Shown here piece after piece: positions 17,994-27,869 of a stretch of 64,000 nt of DNA. This DNA is from Marivivens donghaensis (GTDB lineage Bacteria; Pseudomonadota; Alphaproteobacteria; Rhodobacterales; Rhodobacteraceae): positions 47,895 through 111,894 of the forward strand of contig NZ_JAATOP010000010.1 of assembly GCF_011806565.1 (NCBI RefSeq), read 5' to 3'. Every line of letters begins with the position of its first letter. The stretch's first letter is position 1. Made by a program: the position numbers and the translations under genes. The notes under the pieces were generated by a model. The model had not been told where the DNA came from, ran no database searches, and saw nothing but the letters and a program-made list of their open reading frames with translations.

Positions 17994-18819
17994 CGTTCTC
18001 TATCCAGACGCGGTGCAGGGTCGGCATGGTTGCGACCAGCGCCGTGATCTGCGGTTTCTCCATGAAAACCAGTCCCGTCGAAAGGCCGTCAGCAATGCCG
18101 GCGCTGTCCGCTTCGACCGCAATGGCTTTCCAGAGCGGGGCCTTGCCTTGGGGGTGCAGGATGTGCGTCTGCCCGCCGATGGTCATCGCGGCGGGACGGC
18201 TGATGGCGAGGGATGTGCCGCGGATCGTAGCCGCGCCAAGCGTATCGAGGCCGATCCGATACGGCCCGCCAAGCGCCGCGTATTCACCCATGTTGACCAG
18301 TGCGTCGGAGAACCCGCGCTCCGCCAGCCACGCTTTCACCAGATCGGCCGCGAAGCCCTGCGCGATGCCGTTGAGCGTGAGCGCCTGACCATGTCCGAGG
18401 CGGACTTGGTTACCCGAGAGCGTCACGCGCTCCCAACCAATCAACCCCTGCGCCGCGCCGATGTCGCCCCCATCCGCAATCGCCCGCCAGAGCGGCTGAA
18501 CGGTGGGGTCGAACGCGCCGTGCGTGGCGGTGTGGATGTCACCACTCAAGCGGAGAGCCTCGGCCAGCCAATCGCTCACCTCGGCCTCGCCCGCGTTATT
18601 CACGCGCTGCAATTCGGACGCCCGAAACAGCGAGAACGTCTCCTCGATCCGGTCGATGAACGCGGGCAGCTCCCGCAGCGCATCACCTGCACCGCGCCCC
18701 TCCAGCGTGATCGCTACATCCGCTCCTAGCGCAATCCCGCTCCACGTTTCGGCCATCGCGCGTCCCGCCATCGCAGCGGAAACGGCGGAGATCGTCAGAA
18801 AACGGCGGCGCGTGATCAT
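17968..18819 (-). CDS. apbE: FAD:protein FMN transferase (ApbE)
   Basis: Attaches FMN covalently to a Thr of exported flavoproteins. The 283-residue protein has a twin-arginine-like start (MITRRRFLTISAVSAAMAGR) and the ApbE core: FSLFRASELQRVN, the FDPTVQPLW segment, LNGIAQGFAADLV and GEYAALGG. The ATG at 18819 overlaps the stop of the upstream NosR-like gene (ATGA). The start is set by that overlap. The obvious substrate is the FMN-binding domain of the NosR-like protein, made from the same transcript. Confidence 0.88.
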   Translation of the reverse strand: MITRRRFLTISAVSAAMAGRAMAETWSGIALGADVAITLEGRGAGDALRELPAFIDRIEETFSLFRASELQRVNNAGEAEVSDWLAEALRLSGDIHTATHGAFDPTVQPLWRAIADGGDIGAAQGLIGWERVTLSGNQVRLGHGQALTLNGIAQGFAADLVKAWLAERGFSDALVNMGEYAALGGPYRIGLDTLGAATIRGTSLAISRPAAMTIGGQTHILHPQGKAPLWKAIAVEADSAGIADGLSTGLVFMEKPQITALVATMPTLHRVWIENEAGLSVVT

Positions 18820-20909
18820 TGGCGGACCTCCTTGGCTTTGGGGATGTGCAGTTCCTTGCCGCGCGATTTCAGCACCAGCGGCACGCAGGTTTTCGGGTCG
18901 TTGTAGATCGACACGCAATCAAGACACTGGAAGCATTCCGAGTAGACGATATCGCCGCTCGGCTTGATGGCGCCGTAGTTGCAGCGGACCTTGCACAGCT
19001 GGCAGGGGCTTCCGCATTCCTTGCGGCGTTTGATCCAGTCGGGGCCGCGCAGCAGCCCTCCGATCGACATCAGCGCGCCGAGGGGACAGACGTAGCGGCA
19101 GAAGCCTTTGAACGTAAGCATGCCGAGCACTAGCCAGAACGCTGCGTAGACGACGCAATACCAGTTGCGGACAAAGAACGTGGTGATCGCGGTCTTGAAC
19201 GGCTCGACCTCGACCAGCTTGTCGATCCTGTCGGGCGTCAGGAATACGGCCGCGACGAGGCCCGCCAGCAGCGCGTATTTCAGCATCTTGAGCCGCTCGT
19301 CCCATTTCGCCGACGGCTCCCACTTCGGCAGGCGGAGCAGGCGGCCGAGGTGGTGTGTGAACTCCTGCATCGCGCCGAACGGGCAGAGCCAGCCGCAGAA
19401 CAGCCCGCGGCCCCAGAGCACGAAACCAATAATCGTCGCGACCCAGATCAGCAGTGAGAATGGATCGTAAAGCAGATAGGCGAACGCGCCGCCGTCGATT
19501 ACGGTGCGTAGCACGGCGAGCGGGGTGACGATGGACAGCTGTCCTTGGCCCCACCAACCGATAAACCCGAGCACGGCGGCGAGGATCACCAACCTGATCG
19601 CGGTATAGCGCGGGTTATCGGCGAGGCGGTTCATACCGGGACCGAGCAGCAGAAACAGCAGCGGCAGAAAAATCGCCAGCGCGATCATGTCGCCCTGACG
19701 GTTATACAGCGCATCGACCCACGCGGGCCTCGGTTTCGCGATCTCGTCGCGGAGATAGAACCGTTCGGGCGCGGCGTAGGTGAGGGCGAAGGTCTCGTAT
19801 CCCAGTTCGGGCTGGAACATACCGTGGGCGCGTACGGCTTTGACTTGCAGATCCCATTCGCGGGTCGGATCAAAGCCCAGACGGCGGTCCACACGCAGGA
19901 TCATCGCGACCCCTTCAGGCACCTCGGGCAGCGTGTCGAAAATCATGTCCGCATCGCGCAGCTCGATCGGGAGGCCATCCTGAATGGCGCCCAGCAGGTC
20001 AGGCGCGGTGTTCCGCACGAAATCCTCGCTGACCAGTCCGTGCCGCGCGCGCTCGATCAAGAGGAGCGGTTCGGCGTCGGGCGTGACGGTCAGGAACCGT
20101 TCGAGGTCGGCCAATGCCTCGTCGTCCAGCACCGCCTTTGCAACGGACGGCGCGCCGATGTCGACGAGCCAGAGGTCGAGGTACAGTCCCTCCGGATCGG
20201 CGGCGGCTTCGGGATCGTCATGCGCCCAGATGGCGCCGGCAAACGCGGCCTCCAGCTCGGCATTCGTGACCACCAGATGCCGCGCGATGCCTTCCTCCAA
20301 AAGCTGCTGCCAAGTCATATCCTCGCTATAGTCGCGGTTCGGACGGGCAGGCGGCGAGGCTTGGATGCCTTGCATCTTCTCGCGGGCAACGGCGAGCGTC
20401 GCGGCCATGATGCTCTCGTGCGCGATACGAACAGATGCCGTCGCCTTCAAAACGCCATCGAGGTACGTGACCCCCGTGCCGCCCGCATCGTGACCGTAGG
20501 GGACGCCAACGACCATCGGTGTGTTGATCGACAGACCTTGGTACTGTTCGAGGAACGCGCGCAGGGGCGCTTCGCCAAGGCCGGAGACAAAGATCGGCTC
20601 GTTGTGCGAGATCAGTTTGATATCGATGAACCGCCCTTCGAGGTCGAGCATGACCATGATGTTGAGCGGTGCGCCAGAAAATCCGGGTAAGGGCGCTAAG
20701 GGTTCGGTTTCAAATACATATCCGGCCTCCGCGCCGCCGGAATTGAGCAGGCTCCAGACGCCATTTTCGTTCAGCGGCTCACCCAGCGCGTAGGGCGGGG
20801 TCACGAATTTCTCGATCTCCTCGCGGGGCAAGGGCTCGGCATGTACGAAGGTCGGACCCTGCAAAGCAAGGCCTATGAAAAAGGCGAAAAGAGCAATAAT
20901 GAGGCGCAT
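18816..20909 (-). CDS. NosR/NirI-like membrane flavo-iron-sulfur protein
   Basis: Predicted transmembrane electron-transfer protein, 697 residues. A signal peptide (ending FVHA) is followed by a periplasmic FMN-binding domain with the acceptor-like motif LDGVLKATAS, where the Thr keeps the usual spacing from Asp but the Ser-Gly before it are replaced by Leu-Lys. About five membrane helices then carry NapH-type CGWLCPFG and CRYVCPLGA. The cytoplasmic end has two 4Fe-4S motifs (CGSPCQLCKVRC and CFQCLDCVSIYNDPKTC). There is no nosZ nearby; context ties it to quinoprotein alcohol oxidation. The direction of electron flow is unknown. Confidence 0.82.
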   Translation of the reverse strand: MRLIIALFAFFIGLALQGPTFVHAEPLPREEIEKFVTPPYALGEPLNENGVWSLLNSGGAEAGYVFETEPLAPLPGFSGAPLNIMVMLDLEGRFIDIKLISHNEPIFVSGLGEAPLRAFLEQYQGLSINTPMVVGVPYGHDAGGTGVTYLDGVLKATASVRIAHESIMAATLAVAREKMQGIQASPPARPNRDYSEDMTWQQLLEEGIARHLVVTNAELEAAFAGAIWAHDDPEAAADPEGLYLDLWLVDIGAPSVAKAVLDDEALADLERFLTVTPDAEPLLLIERARHGLVSEDFVRNTAPDLLGAIQDGLPIELRDADMIFDTLPEVPEGVAMILRVDRRLGFDPTREWDLQVKAVRAHGMFQPELGYETFALTYAAPERFYLRDEIAKPRPAWVDALYNRQGDMIALAIFLPLLFLLLGPGMNRLADNPRYTAIRLVILAAVLGFIGWWGQGQLSIVTPLAVLRTVIDGGAFAYLLYDPFSLLIWVATIIGFVLWGRGLFCGWLCPFGAMQEFTHHLGRLLRLPKWEPSAKWDERLKMLKYALLAGLVAAVFLTPDRIDKLVEVEPFKTAITTFFVRNWYCVVYAAFWLVLGMLTFKGFCRYVCPLGALMSIGGLLRGPDWIKRRKECGSPCQLCKVRCNYGAIKPSGDIVYSECFQCLDCVSIYNDPKTCVPLVLKSRGKELHIPKAKEVRQ

Positions 20910-20995
20910 AGCAGACGGTAGGTCCGACCTGCGAAAAGCAGCAATAACACCAAAGTCTAGGGGGCGGGCGACGTGTCCGCAGCTAACGTACAGCC

Positions 20996-21787
20996 ATGAA
21001 AGACCCCGCTCCATCCCGTCTGCCTGACAGGCTGATATTCGTGCTCTCGCTGGCCGCGTTCGTGGCCTTCTGGTGGGTGCTGTCGGCCCTAAAAGGCGAG
21101 CCGCGCGTGCTGCCCGCGCCGCCCGAAGTGCTGGCAGAGCTTTGGAACGAAGCGGCCTCGGGGCGGCTGACCAAGAACATCGGCGCGACGCTCACGCGGG
21201 TCGCGATTGCGTTTGGCCTGTCGATGGTCATCGGTTCGGTTCTGGGCATTCTCCTCGGGCGGATGCCGCGCCTCAATCGCTGGGCGAACCCTTGGGTGAC
21301 GATCTTCCTTAACCTGCCTGCGCTGGTGCTGATCGTGCTGTGCTACCTCTGGATTGGCCTCAATGAGGTCGCCGCGATCACCGCCGTGACGCTCAACAAG
21401 ACCGCGATGGTGCTGGTCACGCTGCGCGAAGGCGCGCGCGCGCTGTCGCCCGACCTCGGTGATCTGGCGCGTGTCTACAGGATGCCGAAGGGCGCGGTCC
21501 TGCGCCATGTGGTGCTGCCGCAGCTTGCGCCGTACTTTGCCATTTCCGCGCGGGCGGGCCTCGCGATCATCTGGAAAATCGTGCTCGTGGTCGAATTCCT
21601 CGGGCGGTCATCGGGAGTCGGGTTCCAGATCCACACCAAGTTCCAGATGTTCGATATTCCGGGCGTGCTGGCCTACGCGCTGAGCTTCGTCGCGATCATG
21701 CTGCTGATCGAAATCGCCCTGATCCAGCCGTTCGAGCGCCGCGCGAACCGCTGGCGCCGCGTGCCGGACGGAGCGCTCGCGGGCTGA
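20996..21787 (+). CDS. NitT/TauT-family ABC transporter permease
   Basis: Inner-membrane subunit of an ABC importer of the nitrate/sulfonate/taurine type, 263 residues and six hydrophobic segments, with the EAA-like loop (LARVYRMPKGAVLRHVVLPQ) near residue 165. It is divergent from the NosR-like gene. No ATPase or binding protein is adjacent; the matching pair is probably at 25151-26724, since neither set has its own complement in the window. The substrate is unknown; location in the alcohol oxidation region suggests a cofactor or alcohol-related solute. Confidence 0.8.
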   Translation: MKDPAPSRLPDRLIFVLSLAAFVAFWWVLSALKGEPRVLPAPPEVLAELWNEAASGRLTKNIGATLTRVAIAFGLSMVIGSVLGILLGRMPRLNRWANPWVTIFLNLPALVLIVLCYLWIGLNEVAAITAVTLNKTAMVLVTLREGARALSPDLGDLARVYRMPKGAVLRHVVLPQLAPYFAISARAGLAIIWKIVLVVEFLGRSSGVGFQIHTKFQMFDIPGVLAYALSFVAIMLLIEIALIQPFERRANRWRRVPDGALAG

Positions 21788-21863
21788 GTACGCCCTTGGT
21801 CGGATTGCCGGAAAACGCGCCCCGCGCATAATGCGATGGCCGACTGACGGGGGGAGGTTCGGA

Positions 21864-22805
21864 ATGTCCACAGCATCAGCAATGCACCATGCGCGTGTCG
21901 AACAGGCTTTGTCTGGCGGTCAGGCCGTGCGTTCCGCGCTTGTCGCGTCTTGGGCACGTTCGGCGAGCCTGCATGGCCTCGACCCCAGCCGCCGCCGTGA
22001 TCCTTACCGTCTGACCGACGCCGAACTGCGCGTGGCAAAGGAAAAGAGCGATCCCGTCATAGCCCACGCGGCCCCGCACCTCGACCAGCTGTTCCAGATG
22101 GTTAACGGGCTTGGCGGGTGCGTTGTGCTGGCCGATACCGACGGCGTTGCGCTGGACCGCCGCGGGCATTCCGCAATGGACCGCGATTTCGAGGACGCCG
22201 GCCTGTGGACAGGCACTAACTGGTCGGAGGCGAGCGCGGGCACCAACGCGATCGGCACCTGCCTCGCCGAAGGGCGGGCGGTGACGATCCACCGCGACCA
22301 GCACTTCCTTGCCCGCAACATCGGGCTGAGCTGTTCGTCCGCACCCGTCTACGACGCCGAGGGGCGGCTGGCGGCGGTGTTCGATGTCTCCACCGCGCGC
22401 CCCGAATTGGCCGAGGCCGTGGCGACCCTGATCGCGCAGACTGTGCAGGAGGCCGCCCGCAAGACCGAAGCCGACATGTTCCACGCCGCATTCCCTCGTG
22501 CGCGTATCGTGATGATGCCGGGGCTGGAGCGTGGTCAGGGCGCGCTTCTCGCCGTTGACGCGGACGATCTGGTGATCGGCGCGACCCGTTCGGCGCGGAT
22601 GCACATGCGCGTTCAGGGCGGTGCCAAGTTCGACCCGCGCCCGCTGGCCGACCTGCTGGACGTCGCGAGCCACGAAAATATGGAATCCGCCGCACGCGCC
22701 GTTCTCGCCCGTGCGATGGCCCGCGCGAACGGTAATGTCTCTGCCGCAGCGCGTTCGCTGGGCGTCAGCCGCGCCACGCTGCACCGCAAGCTCGGACGAC
22801 AGTGA
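21864..22805 (+). CDS. AcoR-like regulator without the AAA+ domain
   Basis: Transcription regulator of 313 residues. The N-terminal two thirds resemble the AcoR sensor region with a GAF domain ([54 protein letters not shown]), and the last 45 residues are a Fis-type helix-turn-helix ([20 protein letters not shown]). The sigma-54 activating AAA+ module found in full AcoR proteins is missing: no Walker A or GAFTGA motif. The ATG at 21864 follows GGGGAGG. It precedes the aldehyde dehydrogenase gene and a perfect palindrome lies between them, so it probably controls that gene. Confidence 0.85.
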   Translation: MSTASAMHHARVEQALSGGQAVRSALVASWARSASLHGLDPSRRRDPYRLTDAELRVAKEKSDPVIAHAAPHLDQLFQMVNGLGGCVVLADTDGVALDRRGHSAMDRDFEDAGLWTGTNWSEASAGTNAIGTCLAEGRAVTIHRDQHFLARNIGLSCSSAPVYDAEGRLAAVFDVSTARPELAEAVATLIAQTVQEAARKTEADMFHAAFPRARIVMMPGLERGQGALLAVDADDLVIGATRSARMHMRVQGGAKFDPRPLADLLDVASHENMESAARAVLARAMARANGNVSAAARSLGVSRATLHRKLGRQ

Positions 22806-22818
22806 TTTCCGGCCGGAA

Positions 22819-22840
22819 CCTGTCGCAGATCTGCGACAGG
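22819..22840. promoter_or_regulatory. Perfect 22-bp palindrome ahead of exaC
   Basis: CCTGTCGCAGA is followed immediately by its exact reverse complement, giving a 22-bp perfect palindrome 98 bases before the exaC start. The TGTCGC/GCGACA halves resemble enhancer sites of AcoR-type regulators. As there is no loop or U-tract, an operator is more likely than a terminator. Confidence 0.65.
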
Positions 22841-22938
22841 TCGGCCCTCCCGCCTGCTTCCCCCATCATGACCGGCGCGCTATAGGCGGGCATCCTTCTG
22901 AGACCAGCCGCAGAGGAGCGGCCCACAGGAGGACAATC

Positions 22939-24459
<1,521 letters not shown>

Positions 24460-24483
24460 GTCCTTCTGTTCGTTGAGAATCGG

Positions 24484-24516
24484 GCGGCGCGGGGAAACCT
24501 GCGCCGCTTTTCTTTT
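24484..24516 (+). terminator. Terminator after exaC
   Basis: GCGGCGCGGG and CCTGCGCCGC form a 10-bp stem with one G-U pair around GAAA, followed by TTTTCTTTT. Confidence 0.88.
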
Positions 24517-24526
24517 GTGCCGAAGG

Positions 24527-24544
24527 CTACGACCATTGGGCCAT
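24527..24544 (+). promoter_or_regulatory. ACCATTG box ahead of the Sel1-repeat gene
   Basis: CTACGACCATTGGGCCAT matches 14 of 18 positions of the box at 16223-16240 and lies about 65 bases before the ATG. It links this small gene to the alcohol oxidation promoters. Function is inferred from the match only. Confidence 0.4.
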
Positions 24545-24608
24545 CGGTGCATGGGCCGACTTGGGGTACACTCCCGCCATCGTATCGCAATGACAGGGGG
24601 AGGTCGCG

Positions 24609-25154
24609 ATGTCGAAGACCATATTGCTTTCGGCGCTTCTGGCCGCGCTCTTATCGGCAGCCCATGCCGAGGAGACAGACGAGCAGGGCACGCTCAATCC
24701 CGACGAGATGAGCCTCAGCCGCCAGCTGCGGAACGCGCAGGAGGGCGAGACCTCGATGACGATCTGCGCGTCGGGTTATCTGATGACGAAATCGGGCCGC
24801 CACGAGATGGCGCGAGAGTTGTTCCAGCGCTGCGTCGATGACGGCTACACGGGCGCGATGACGTGGATGAGCTACCTCGAAGACAACGGCTTCGGCGCGC
24901 CGATGGACCCCGACCGCGCCGCCGAATACGACCGAATGGCCGCCGAGGCGGGCGATCCCATCGGCATGTTCAACTACGGTCTCGATCTGATGCGCGGACG
25001 CGGTGCGCCGCTGGACGAGGAGGCCGGACGCGCGCTTGTCGATCAGGCGGCAGAGCTCGGGTTCGAGGATGCGCAGCGGCTTCAGGCGGCGGGCTACGAC
25101 CTCGATGAGGTCACGCCGGATGCGGACAACTGGAAATACGCGCCGGTGTTCTAG
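24609..25154 (+). CDS. Secreted Sel1/TPR-repeat protein
   Basis: Exported protein of 181 residues with a signal peptide (MSKTILLSALLAALLSAAHA). The mature part carries Sel1-like helical repeats (GYLMTKSGRHEMARELFQRC; MFNYGLDLMRGRGAPLDEEA; DQAAELGFEDAQRLQAAG), a protein-binding scaffold. The ATG at 24609 follows GGGGGAGG. Its stop overlaps that of the convergent ABC ATPase gene (CTAG). The shared box upstream suggests co-regulation with the quinoprotein genes; a partner is not known. Confidence 0.8.
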   Translation: MSKTILLSALLAALLSAAHAEETDEQGTLNPDEMSLSRQLRNAQEGETSMTICASGYLMTKSGRHEMARELFQRCVDDGYTGAMTWMSYLEDNGFGAPMDPDRAAEYDRMAAEAGDPIGMFNYGLDLMRGRGAPLDEEAGRALVDQAAELGFEDAQRLQAAGYDLDEVTPDADNWKYAPVF

Positions 25155-25756
25155 GCGACGAGCCGCGCAGGCTGCCCGTCGAGACGCAGAATGCGGTTCG
25201 CCAAGCGGCTGGCCTCGTTCTCTGCGTGGGTGACGAGGACCGCGGCAAACCCGTGCCGCGCATGGAGCCGTTCGACCAGCGCCATCATCTCGTCCGCCGT
25301 TGCCGCATCGAGCGATACGAAGGGTTCGTCCATCAGGAGCAGGTCAGGCTTGGCCGCTACGGCGCGGGCGAGCGCAAGACGGCGCTGCTGGCCGAGTGAC
25401 AACTCGTCAGGCAGGGCGCTGCCACGATCCCCGAGGCCCACATCCGTCAGCGCCTGCTGCGCCTGCGTTTCGTCGCAGCCTGCAAGCAGCGTGATGTTCT
25501 GAAGCGCCGTACGCCACGGCAGAAGGGTTGGCTCTTGCAGAACGATGGCGAGCTTGCCGCCTACATCGCATGTGCCAGAGTAATTCTTGTGCAGCCCCGC
25601 GATGATCCGCAGCAGCGTGCTTTTCCCGATACCCGACGGCCCGCAAACGGCAACAACTTCGGCTCTTGCGAGGCCGAAGCTGATCGGGCCGAGCACCTGA
25701 CGGCCGACATAGGATGCCTCCGTCAGGTTCAGCGTGAGTATCGCGTCAGGTGTCAC
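25151..25756 (-). CDS. NitT/TauT-family ABC transporter ATPase
   Basis: ATP-binding subunit, 201 residues, with Walker A GPSGIGKST near residue 40, signature LSLGQQRRL, Walker B LLLMDEPFVSLD and switch VTHAENEA. At 201 residues it is shorter than the usual 250, ending soon after the last strand. It starts with GTG, overlapping the stop of the binding-protein gene (GTGA), so the two are translationally coupled. It probably works with the permease at 20996-21787. Confidence 0.82.
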   Translation of the reverse strand: MTPDAILTLNLTEASYVGRQVLGPISFGLARAEVVAVCGPSGIGKSTLLRIIAGLHKNYSGTCDVGGKLAIVLQEPTLLPWRTALQNITLLAGCDETQAQQALTDVGLGDRGSALPDELSLGQQRRLALARAVAAKPDLLLMDEPFVSLDAATADEMMALVERLHARHGFAAVLVTHAENEASRLANRILRLDGQPARLVA

Positions 25757-26724
25757 CAGAAGACGCCGTCCGGTAGAGTTTCCGCCTTGCCCACAAGCTC
25801 GTCGCCGCCGAGGTCGGCCATGATCTTGAACATCGCAGCAGCGGAGGCTTCATCGACCGGACCTTCATCCGGAATGCCTGCGCGGAAGCCTGCAATCAGC
25901 GCCTCGAACTGCGCGTCCGAGTTGGCGCGCATGATCGGGCGCAGGTCTTCCCATGCGCTATCGTCGGTCGCCAGAACGTCCTTGGCCGCGCGGCTGGCTG
26001 CGGCAAAGCTGGCGACGAGGTCGGGGTTCTCTGCGGCGAACTCGCCCGACACCACGTAACCCAGCAGCGGCGTGTCGGGATCAAGGCCGAGCGCTTTGCC
26101 AGCATCGGCCACGGTCATCAGCGGGCGCATCCCTGCGGCTTCCATCTTGGCGCCGAAGTGCCAGAAGTTGATCGCCGCATCGAGGTCGCCCGACAGCGCG
26201 GTTTCAAAGATCAGCGGCGGCGCACCGAAGACCTGCTCGGTCTCGCCCGCGAGGTCCATGCCCAGTTCCGATTGCGCATAGGCGCGCAGGATCAGCCAGC
26301 TTTTGTCGACCGGACCGCCTGCAATCCCGATCTGCGAGCCTTCGAGGTCGGCCAGCGTCTGGGCGCTGCTATCCTCGGGCACGTAGATCGCACCAACGGC
26401 GCGGCTGTAGGGGATGAATACGAAATCGCCGCCGTCCGCACGTTGACGCGCGACCCACAGCCAGTCCGACACGATCATATCGACTTCGCCTGCCAGCAGC
26501 GCGATCTGGCCCGCAGGTCCGGCAGTGACGTCATGCACGTCGAGCGTGAAACCGTTCTCCTGATCCAGCCCGCGTTCGCGGATGGTTGTGAGTTCCCAGT
26601 TCACGGTTCCGGTCAGCTGGGTCGCAATGCGCAGCGTGGCGTCTTCGGCATATGCGGCACCGGTGGCGAGTGTCGCGGACAGGACCACTGCGGCCCCCCG
26701 CAGATGGCGTGTGAATTTCGACAT
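25753..26724 (-). CDS. NitT/TauT-family ABC transporter periplasmic binding protein
   Basis: Periplasmic solute-binding protein, 323 residues, with a signal peptide (MSKFTRHLRGAAVVLSATLA, cleavage after AYA) and the type II fold of the NMT1/SsuA family (TLRIATQLTGTVNWELTTI; GEVDMIVSDWLWVARQRADG; GSQIGIAGGPVDKSWLI). The ATG at 26724 gives a normal signal peptide. The ligand cannot be read from sequence; tryptophans near the N-terminal lobe suggest an aromatic or cationic pocket but this is weak. Two ACCATTG/ACCAAAG boxes lie upstream. Confidence 0.82.
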   Translation of the reverse strand: MSKFTRHLRGAAVVLSATLATGAAYAEDATLRIATQLTGTVNWELTTIRERGLDQENGFTLDVHDVTAGPAGQIALLAGEVDMIVSDWLWVARQRADGGDFVFIPYSRAVGAIYVPEDSSAQTLADLEGSQIGIAGGPVDKSWLILRAYAQSELGMDLAGETEQVFGAPPLIFETALSGDLDAAINFWHFGAKMEAAGMRPLMTVADAGKALGLDPDTPLLGYVVSGEFAAENPDLVASFAAASRAAKDVLATDDSAWEDLRPIMRANSDAQFEALIAGFRAGIPDEGPVDEASAAAMFKIMADLGGDELVGKAETLPDGVFW

Positions 26725-26777
26725 TGGCAGGCTCCTCCCTGAATGGCTCCATAGTAGACACGCCGGCGGGTCGGCAT

Positions 26778-26822
26778 ATGCGACCATTGGACGAAAATGC
26801 GCCCCGATGTCTACGACCAAAG
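26778..26822 (+). promoter_or_regulatory. Two boxes upstream of the binding-protein gene
   Basis: ATGCGACCATTGGACGAA begins at 26778 and TACGACCAAAG at 26812. The first shares the GCGACCATTG core with the alcohol dehydrogenase boxes, and the second shares TACGACCA. They are oriented opposite to the minus-strand transporter genes they precede. Low-confidence operator candidates. Confidence 0.35.
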
Positions 26823-26842
26823 CCGCAAATCGGGTGTGGGAA

Positions 26843-27793
26843 TTAGCGCGACGCGCTGCGCATGGCGCGGAACGAGACGCCGAATTCCTGTTTGAACGCA
26901 CGGGTGAGGGCGCTCGCGTTCTGGTAGCCGGATCTGTCGGCGATTTCCTCGACGCTAATGGTGGTGTGCTCGGCCAGTCGCCTTGCCTCGCGCAGCCGGA
27001 TCGCCTGATAGAGCCGCCGCGGCCCGAAGCCGTAGGTGTCTGTGCAGGCTTTGTTAAACGCCTTGTCTGTCAGCCCGACCTGACGGGCGATTTCAGGCAC
27101 GGAGAGCGGCGCTTCGATATTGCGGCGCATGATAGCGGTGGCCATGCGGACCTTGCCGGGGCGCGTACCACTGGGGCGGGCGTCGAGGATCGTTGCCTTT
27201 TCGCCGTACATAAAGAGCGAGCTGACTTCGAGCCCCAGCATCGGGCCGTGGTGTTCCTCAATCAGGCCGAGCACCAGTTCGAACGTGGTTGTGACGCCGC
27301 CGCAGGACAGGATATTCTCGTCCTTCACGGTGCGGTTCTCGACCACGTCGACCTCGGGGAATGTCTCCGCAAAGGGCACCAGTTCGTCCCAATGGATCGT
27401 CGCCCGCCGCCCGTCGAGCAGGCCAGCCGAGGCCAGAAGCCAGCTACCCATATCCATGCCGACCAGAGTGTCATAGCGCTTTGCCGCTGCACGCAACGCA
27501 CGACTGCACTGGCCAGTCGCGTGCTGCCTGAAATTGTAGCTTGGCATGACAAACAGATAATCGCCGCCCCCGTGATCGCTGAGTGATAGCTCCGTCTGCA
27601 CGGGCAGTCCGCTCGACGAATGAACTGTCCCGCCGCCGAGGCTCAGGAACTGCCAGTCGTAGAGCCGCTTACGCGCAAGGGTATTGGCGGCCCTCAGCGG
27701 CTCGACCGCATTGGCGAGGCAGTGGTTGGAGAACGCCTCGAACAGCAGAATGCCGACCGTCCGCGTAGTGTTCGAAGATTTCCAAATCTGCAC
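26843..27793 (-). CDS. GlxA-type AraC-family regulator of the carnitine cluster
   Basis: Transcription regulator, 316 residues: an N-terminal DJ-1/PfpI-like domain (VGILLFEAFSNHCLANAVEP; LVGMDMGSWLLASAGLLDGR) and a C-terminal AraC double helix-turn-helix (SVPEIARQVGLTDKAFNKAC; ISVEEIADRSGYQNASALTR). This is the architecture of CdhR and GbdR, which control carnitine and betaine catabolism in pseudomonads. The GTG start at 27793 has GGAG seven bases upstream and leaves the right short lead before the first strand. It is divergent from the acyl-CoA dehydrogenase gene. Confidence 0.82.
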   Translation of the reverse strand: MQIWKSSNTTRTVGILLFEAFSNHCLANAVEPLRAANTLARKRLYDWQFLSLGGGTVHSSSGLPVQTELSLSDHGGGDYLFVMPSYNFRQHATGQCSRALRAAAKRYDTLVGMDMGSWLLASAGLLDGRRATIHWDELVPFAETFPEVDVVENRTVKDENILSCGGVTTTFELVLGLIEEHHGPMLGLEVSSLFMYGEKATILDARPSGTRPGKVRMATAIMRRNIEAPLSVPEIARQVGLTDKAFNKACTDTYGFGPRRLYQAIRLREARRLAEHTTISVEEIADRSGYQNASALTRAFKQEFGVSFRAMRSASR

Positions 27794-27816
27794 GAAAATA
27801 CTCCAAATTCGCACGA
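27781..27816. promoter_or_regulatory. 21-bp-spaced direct repeats between regulator and acyl-CoA dehydrogenase
   Basis: TCCAAATCTGCACGA (27781-27795) and TCCAAATTCGCACGA (27802-27816) are direct repeats, two mismatches apart, with a 21-base period, two turns of the helix. AraC-family proteins bind such repeats. The first covers the regulator's proposed start codon, which would allow autoregulation. Confidence 0.6.
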
Positions 27817-27869
27817 TAGGTTTTTCGAACTTTACGCATTCTCGATCCAAACCGGCAAGGGAGAGGACG

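Noticed and set aside
18816..20909. Denitrification (nos) gene cluster
   Set aside because: Only NosR-like and ApbE proteins are present, with no nosZ, nosD, nosF, nosY or nosL; the neighbours are quinoprotein genes.
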